NCBI GenBank assembly: GCA_024195265.1
Contig: JAJLRJ010000004.1
Location: 41,559,488-41,623,487 of the forward strand
Length of the DNA: 64,000 nt
DNA from: Dendrophyllia cribrosa
Lineage: Eukaryota > Cnidaria > Anthozoa > Scleractinia > Dendrophylliidae
Direction: 5' to 3'
The notes under the pieces are model-generated. The model was not told the DNA's origin. It saw only the letters and a list, made by a program, of their open reading frames with translations, and did no database searches. Below are positions 59,450 through 64,000 of the stretch, piece after piece; the first letter of the stretch is position 1, and each line of letters starts with the position of its first letter. Position numbers and translations under genes: made by a program.

Positions 59450-60461
59450 AATTGAAAGTTCCTTGGATACGGCTAAACGTTCGCTAAGACCATGCTTAAT
59501 ATATCTGTGCTTAGTGGATTCACACCTCCAACCAGCATGAATATCTAACAAGTCACCAGCTATTTTCCTACAAGCCGGATTTGAAGCCGCGCCAGACTTC
59601 ATACTATGTGTGCCGTACTTAGAAATATCACCAACAAATGGCTTGATATGCTTCTTAAATTCCTCCCTTAAAGTGGAAACAGAAACACCCAAACTACAAT
59701 TAAAATACTCCTTAGACTTAGTTTTGACAATTCTGCGAACTAATGGGAACGCAGAGGAAGACTGTGGCAAAAGCTTAATCAACCGTTCGGTCACAGCTAC
59801 AGGACAAGTAACCTTGCCGGGTCTAGCGAGAAAAGCAGTGTGGCCTTCCCTATACTGGTCGTTTTTGCGCTGAGGCACATAAACTGACATATGATCACTA
59901 TGCATTGAGACATCAGAAAGTGCTATATTCCTAATCTCGTAAATGCGAAAAAAGCCTGCAAAACCAACTAAAAGAACAAATAAAAACGAAGATCGGAAAG
60001 TGAAGCGCTTGAGGCAAAATGCGTAGCAATCGCCTGTACGGTGCTAATTGACAGCGGCTCCTTAGGCTGAACAGGTCGGGCAAGCCTTCTCTTGGCGCCT
60101 TCTAACGCAAACTTTACTAAGGGATGGCTAACAGGACAACCCTCAATACCGGCCATTGCGTGGCCCCACTTAATAGCATAAACGGCAGATTCTATAGAAG
60201 ATACACCGATGTCATTCTCGGAAGAACGCTTAGCTAGCTCACAAATAAACAATGCGATATGTAAGGGTTTTGCTGGAATAACGGGAAAACCAATCTTCGA
60301 CAGAGCCCACTCGCGCCACCGCAACCAGCCAGACTTGTACTTCAGCACCGTGGACGGCGCCCTAGCATCTAATTGCAGATCAATAAGGCCTGGAACCATA
60401 TCACTCAAAGAAGAATCGGACAATGAGGCTGCTTCAAGCCAAATCCCGGAACTCAGCACAT
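59450..60461 (-). pseudogene. DIRS-like tyrosine recombinase
   Basis: The N-terminal part (60461 down to about 59970) contains APSTVLKYKSGWLRWREW and the SAM-like core-binding region. The exon seems to start after an acceptor TTTCTTTCAG. A one-base frameshift near 59965-59990 moves to the catalytic frame: Arg in GFFRIYEI (59945-59947), then GTHSMKSGAAS, HAGWR, and the nucleophile Tyr in HRYIKH before the stop. The usual HxxR is HxxK here. Tyrosine recombinases integrate the circular DNA intermediate of DIRS-like retrotransposons. With a frameshift and an altered catalytic residue this copy is probably inactive. Confidence 0.88.
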
Positions 60462-60580
60462 CTGAAAGAAAAGAAAATATCATGAAAATCAAACAATCAC
60501 TGCGCTAATGACCAATTGTAGCAAAAAAATACCGATGTAGGCACAAAAACACGCGCGACGAGACCACATTGACTCAAAGC

Positions 60581-60664
60581 ACGCCAAATAAGGCTCAAAC
60601 TATGCCAATTCAGGCTCAAAATATGCCAAATCAGGCTCAAAATATGCCAAATCAGGCTCGAAAC
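60581..60664. repeat. Four tandem 21-bp units in the DIRS-like element
   Basis: ATGCCAAATCAGGCTCAAAAT and variants, four in a row, between the end of the RT/RNase H frame and the recombinase exon. The 89-codon + frame here (QAQNMPNQAQNMPNQ) is repeat translation. Confidence 0.9.
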
Positions 60665-60688
60665 ACTATCCGTGATGGTACGAAAACC

Positions 60689-61337
60689 TCACCCAAAATC
60701 CACACGCAAAGCCAACATTCTGAATTTTGGGCAACCATGAAAAACGGACGAGTGAGACTTATAGATCTGCCTCTGACCTGGGCCCTCCAAAATAAGATCC
60801 TTTATGGCGAGAAGCACAAAAACCTCCCTGACGAATGACTTGAACCGTGAAGGTCAATCACGTAAAAAGAGGCCAAAAATAGGCCGACGGCCATTCAGGA
60901 ATAATCAAGGTCCCGCGACCGGAACAAGGCGTGAGAACTCGAACGGCGTCCACGACGAGACCCACCGGAGGGCAAACCCAGTTATTCTGTCCACTCCAAT
61001 CCTGCACCAGGGCGACGACACCGCTGCAACCAGGTGAAGCAAACTTGGAGTTAAAACGCGAAAGCTGAGCGTTATAATAGGAAGCGAAGCGGTCAATCGT
61101 GTAGACCCCAGTTGGCATCTACAAGTCGAAACACGGACGGATTAAGACGCCAATCATCCTTGTCAACGAACCGGCTTAAAAGATCAGCCCTCTCGTTGAG
61201 TGACCTTGGAATCCACTGCGCTTCCAAGGCAATACCGTGTGAAAAACAAAAACGAAAAATGCTTAGAGCCGCCGACTGAAGATGGACCTTAGAGCTACCA
61301 ACGGAAACTATCCTGGCGGCACTCCGATTGCTCAGGT
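60689..61337 (-). pseudogene. DIRS-like RNase H and C-terminal region
   Basis: Begins at the right edge of the inserted TIR element with NRSAARIVSVGSSK and proceeds through LEAQWIPRSLNERADLLSRF, typical of DIRS RNase H and its tail. A frameshift near 61115-61125 moves to YTIDRFASYYNAQLSRFNSK, FASPGCSGV and PSAYFWPL; another near 60855 to VLLAIKDLILEGPGQRQIYK, ending at TGA 60689-60691. About 90 residues expected between the RT connection and this point are absent. Confidence 0.85.
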
Positions 61338-62019
61338 AAATTAAGGCATGGCTCGCCAGTTATTTGGCCCAAAAAGTGAGGGGGTGGTCTATCTTCTGAG
61401 GCTTTATTTGTAACCGCGTAAAACTTTGGAAGGCTAATAAGTTTGCAATTATTGTCATTTTAACATGCAAATGTTATGCAAATTAGGTCACGTGACTTAT
61501 TACGGCCAAAATGTCTTTAAAAATCTTTAAGCAAAAATGGCACCAGTTTATACCAAAAGTCATCTATTTTTACTGCACTTAAATCGTTCCCAAGGTAAGC
61601 AACAAAGGATCTGTGCCCGGACCTTTTAAAATATTTTATTAATTTTGAAAATGAACGACATTTTTTACTAGTGCCCAGTCCCCTCAAACAAGTAATTTAA
61701 ATTTTTCAGGCTTTTATTTTGATTACCTGAAAAAGTCCGGGCACAGAAATGATGTACCTAATAGGCAAAACATTATAATCCCAAAGGCAGCTTCCGGAGA
61801 ATTAGCAAAACTGGTGCCATTTTGCTTAAAAGAATTTTGAGCTAAAAATAGCCCTGTATGGTCACGTGACTTAATTTGCATACGTCATGGATGTCAATAT
61901 GACAACATTGTCAAACATATTAATCTGTCATTGTTTTACGTTTGTATAGCTTAATCCTCAGAAGATAGACCACCCCCTCACTTTTTGGGCGAAATAATTG
62001 GCGGCCCATGCCTTAATTT
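61338..62019. mobile_element. ~680-bp TIR element inserted in the DIRS-like RT/RNase H gene
   Basis: AATTAAGGCATGGCTCGCCA with GTGAGGGGGTGGTCTATCTT at left is mirrored at right (AAGATAGACCACCCCCTCAC and GGCCCATGCCTTAATT). A second inverted pair, GTCACGTGAC near 61491 and 61863, lies inside. Non-coding. It splits the gene between AWDHTQ and NRSAARI. Confidence 0.85.
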
Positions 62020-63065
62020 TCTTGAGTGTGATCCCAAGCCGACCTAGACTCTATAGCTAAGTACATCTGCCTAGTCAGAAGACGGGAAATAGGTCCGACC
62101 GCTAACGCAACCGAAATAATGGAACCGGCGATCCTCGCTAATTCACGATAGGACGATGACTCGTTTTGAATGGCGGAATTCAAATGCCGCTTTTCGGGAA
62201 TCTGAAACGTCATAGAAATAGTGTTGATCACAAAACCGAGCCACTCGCCAACTTGCCTTGGGACCCAGTGAGACGTCTCCTCGTTAACAAGGAGACCGGA
62301 AGAGCCAAGTTCCTTTCGCTGAATAAAAGCTGCTGCGACGGCGGACGTCCTATCTGGCTGACTACCAAAACCGTCGTCGAGATAAACAAAAGAGTTATGA
62401 CGCATAGAACGCCAGCGCTTAACCAACGGGCGCAACAATTTGGTAAAACAAAAACAGGCGCCACTGAGACCGAAGGGTAAAACCGCGAAAGTGAAATACC
62501 TAAGTACGCCGTTAAAGGGCCATGCAAAACCTAGGTACTTTGGTGGTCTGGAAAAATATCAACATGGTGGTATCCAGATTTGAGGTCCCAGGTAAAGAAC
62601 CAGTGTCCCTCTTGAAGAACCTGTGACAGGGAGCGAAGGTCCTCGTACTTAAACTTAAAACGAAAGAGGTGACAATTCAACATGTCGAAGATCGATCACT
62701 AAGCGAAGCTTCTTGCCCTCCGCAACTGTCAAAGGGTTAACGCAAAAAGAGGCTCACTATGCTCCGTAATACAGCCATTGTCCAAAAGCTCTGAAATTGT
62801 ATGAACAACAAAGTCAGGATGCCTAAGAGCTGACAAATTATTGCGTAAAAAACACTGGATAACTGGCAAAAGGAATCCGATAGCCGTGCGAAATGGTATC
62901 GAGAGTAAACTGAGGAGCATCTAAGGTGGATGCCCAAAAACTAACGGAGGACCTTAAACGGCCCTTAACTTCTGCACACACATTACCGGCACAAAATTCC
63001 TCTGTAAAACGAAAAGAAAGCAAATCACACTCAACTAAAGAATGAGAGTCCTCCCCTTCATCTAG
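62020..63065 (-). pseudogene. DIRS-like reverse transcriptase
   Basis: Reading leftward from the gag stop: RSSVSFWASTLDAPQFTLDT and SHGYRIPF, a frameshift, then HPDFVVHTISELLDNGCI, VNPLTVAEGKKLRLVIDLRH, TWDLKSGYHH (motif A Asp), FAVLPFGLSGACF, and NSFVYLDDGFGSQPDR with the catalytic YLDD at 62373-62384. The downstream block contains GEWLGFVINT and the connection region up to SRSAWDHTQ. At least four frameshifts or stops break it. RT copies the element RNA into DNA. The first block after the gag UGA is open and in the gag frame. Confidence 0.88.
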
Positions 63066-63143
63066 TCAGTCGCGGCGAGGGTTGGCCTTTGAAGAATCGG
63101 ACGACTTCGAACAAAAAGCACTCAAGTGGCCGAACTCCCCGCA
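63066..63143 (-). CDS. DIRS-like gag, second exon (zinc knuckle)
   Basis: After an acceptor TTTTTATAG, 25 codons CGEFGHLSAFC...NPRRD end in TGA at 63066-63068. Joined to CFK of exon 1 this gives C-x2-C-x4-H-x4-C, a perfect retroviral-type zinc knuckle. The stop is followed by CTAG and then an open frame into RT. Confidence 0.7.
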   Translation of the reverse strand, partial: CGEFGHLSAFCSKSSDSSKANPRRD

Positions 63144-63421
63144 CTATAAAAATAAAAACAAAAAATATTATCAATTAGCCTGATTAGCTGGAAAGGGCGA
63201 AAACATAAAATAAAACAAAACGAAACTGCGGGTTGTAGGCGTTCACAGACCGAAGGATGAATACGAATGAACAAGACACTTATATAACCGTATGCAAACT
63301 ACTTAACACCACTTAAATACCGAGGCACAAACAGACACAATAATACACCTAATTAACCGTATGAGAACGTGCAGAAAACAAATATCTGCTAAACTGCGTA
63401 CCGCAGATATTTTTGCATTCG

Positions 63422-63491
63422 GCACTTAACCGAAGTTAATAGAAAACAAATACTGGAGAATATTGGAAATGGCCTGGGAGTAACGCCATAA
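63422..63491. repeat. 70-bp direct repeat, inner copy (within gag intron)
   Basis: Partner of 59071-59140, same orientation. It lies in the intron between the two gag exons. Confidence 0.7.
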
Positions 63492-63546
63492 ATCCGAAGG
63501 TGAAAACAAAGCAAGTCTAAAGTGTAAAGTAAAGAAAACTACTTAT

Positions 63547-64000
63547 CTTAAAACAAGGCCCCAAACGCTGTGAAGAGCTAAAAACCCTTCGATTAGGCTG
63601 ACCACTCGCTAAATAGGAAGGTCCTGGGCGGGACGAAAAAGCAGCAGAAGTAGAAGACGCCGATTCTTTTCGATCCACGGGACGGAAACGACGACGCCTT
63701 TCCTTGGTTTTTCTCTCAGCCCTTCTCTCCGCCCTATACATCCTCTTTTCGTCATCAGAGTTTGAAGCCAGCTCGTCCGAAAGGTATTCATTCACCGTTG
63801 ACCAGCCAAAATCACTCTTATCGGCCATTTTAATCACTTTTATCCTCTTAGAAACAACCTCAGTACCTGAGTCCAAAGCGGCCTTGACCTTGTCGTACGA
63901 TTTTGCTTTCAAAGCGTCGGATGCTTCTTCAAATTTGTCCAGCACTTGAACGGCATGGTCCAGCTGCTGTTGGTTTCCCTTTCCCTTACAGGCGCAACTT
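63547..64000 (-). CDS. DIRS-like gag, first exon (open to window edge)
   Basis: An open frame from the right edge of the window to CFK at 63547. It includes a helical region (QVLDKFEEASDALKAKSYDK), KSDFGWSTVNEYLSDELASN and an acidic-to-basic switch DDEKRMYRAERRAERKTKERR, typical of DIRS-like gag proteins, then a Ser-rich segment before the zinc knuckle. The start lies outside the window. The expected donor reads AAG|ATAAGT, with A in place of the first intron G. Confidence 0.75.

Noticed and set aside
60569..60838. 89-codon + frame with QAQNMPN repeats
   Set aside because: It lies antisense to the DIRS-like element and consists of the 21-bp tandem units plus the reverse of the RNase H tail.

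Overview
This is eukaryotic, intron-bearing, AT-rich DNA packed with repeats. Animal-type spliced receptor genes occur together with DIRS-like and Penelope-like retroelements and many short terminal-inverted-repeat (TIR) families. I recognise several of these families from stony coral genomes, so an anthozoan cnidarian, probably a scleractinian coral, is the best guess. That assignment is inference, because no species-diagnostic locus is present. No bacterial features, operons or CRISPR arrays were seen.

Left third (1-21 kb): two receptor genes on opposite strands. A single-exon class A (rhodopsin-family) GPCR of 347 codons lies on the + strand at 2880-3923. A multi-exon GABA-B-type (class C) receptor runs on the minus strand from 21110 down to at least 9295. 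I rebuilt 14 exons of it by matching GT-AG sites and codon phase. They encode a signal peptide, the complete bilobed ligand-binding domain and TM1-TM5 (663 codons plus one base). Exons for TM6, TM7 and the cytoplasmic tail were not found. Its introns hold TIR elements, a tRNA-derived SINE head, microsatellites and a long palindrome.

Middle (21-48 kb): no convincing host gene. It contains a 91-bp TC microsatellite, a head-to-head pair of 5'-truncated Penelope-like element tails bounded by 13-bp direct repeats (28.15-28.84 kb), several TIR/MITE families and inverted duplications. There is one short orphan ORF (32.03-32.27 kb).

Right part (48-64 kb): a decayed Cys-rich/SAP/NHL-repeat gene (48.76-51.40 kb), broken by stops and frameshifts and interrupted by a Penelope tail. 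It is followed by a charged short ORF, a Tc1/mariner-like non-autonomous element, a LINE reverse-transcriptase scrap and a 260-bp palindrome. From about 59.07 kb to the right edge lies a degenerate DIRS-like tyrosine-recombinase retrotransposon on the minus strand (gag, RT/RNase H, tyrosine recombinase), itself interrupted by a TIR element. In it, gag and RT share one frame separated by a UGA in the context UGA-CUAG, the sequence known to favour stop-codon readthrough in animals. This is the observation most worth following up.
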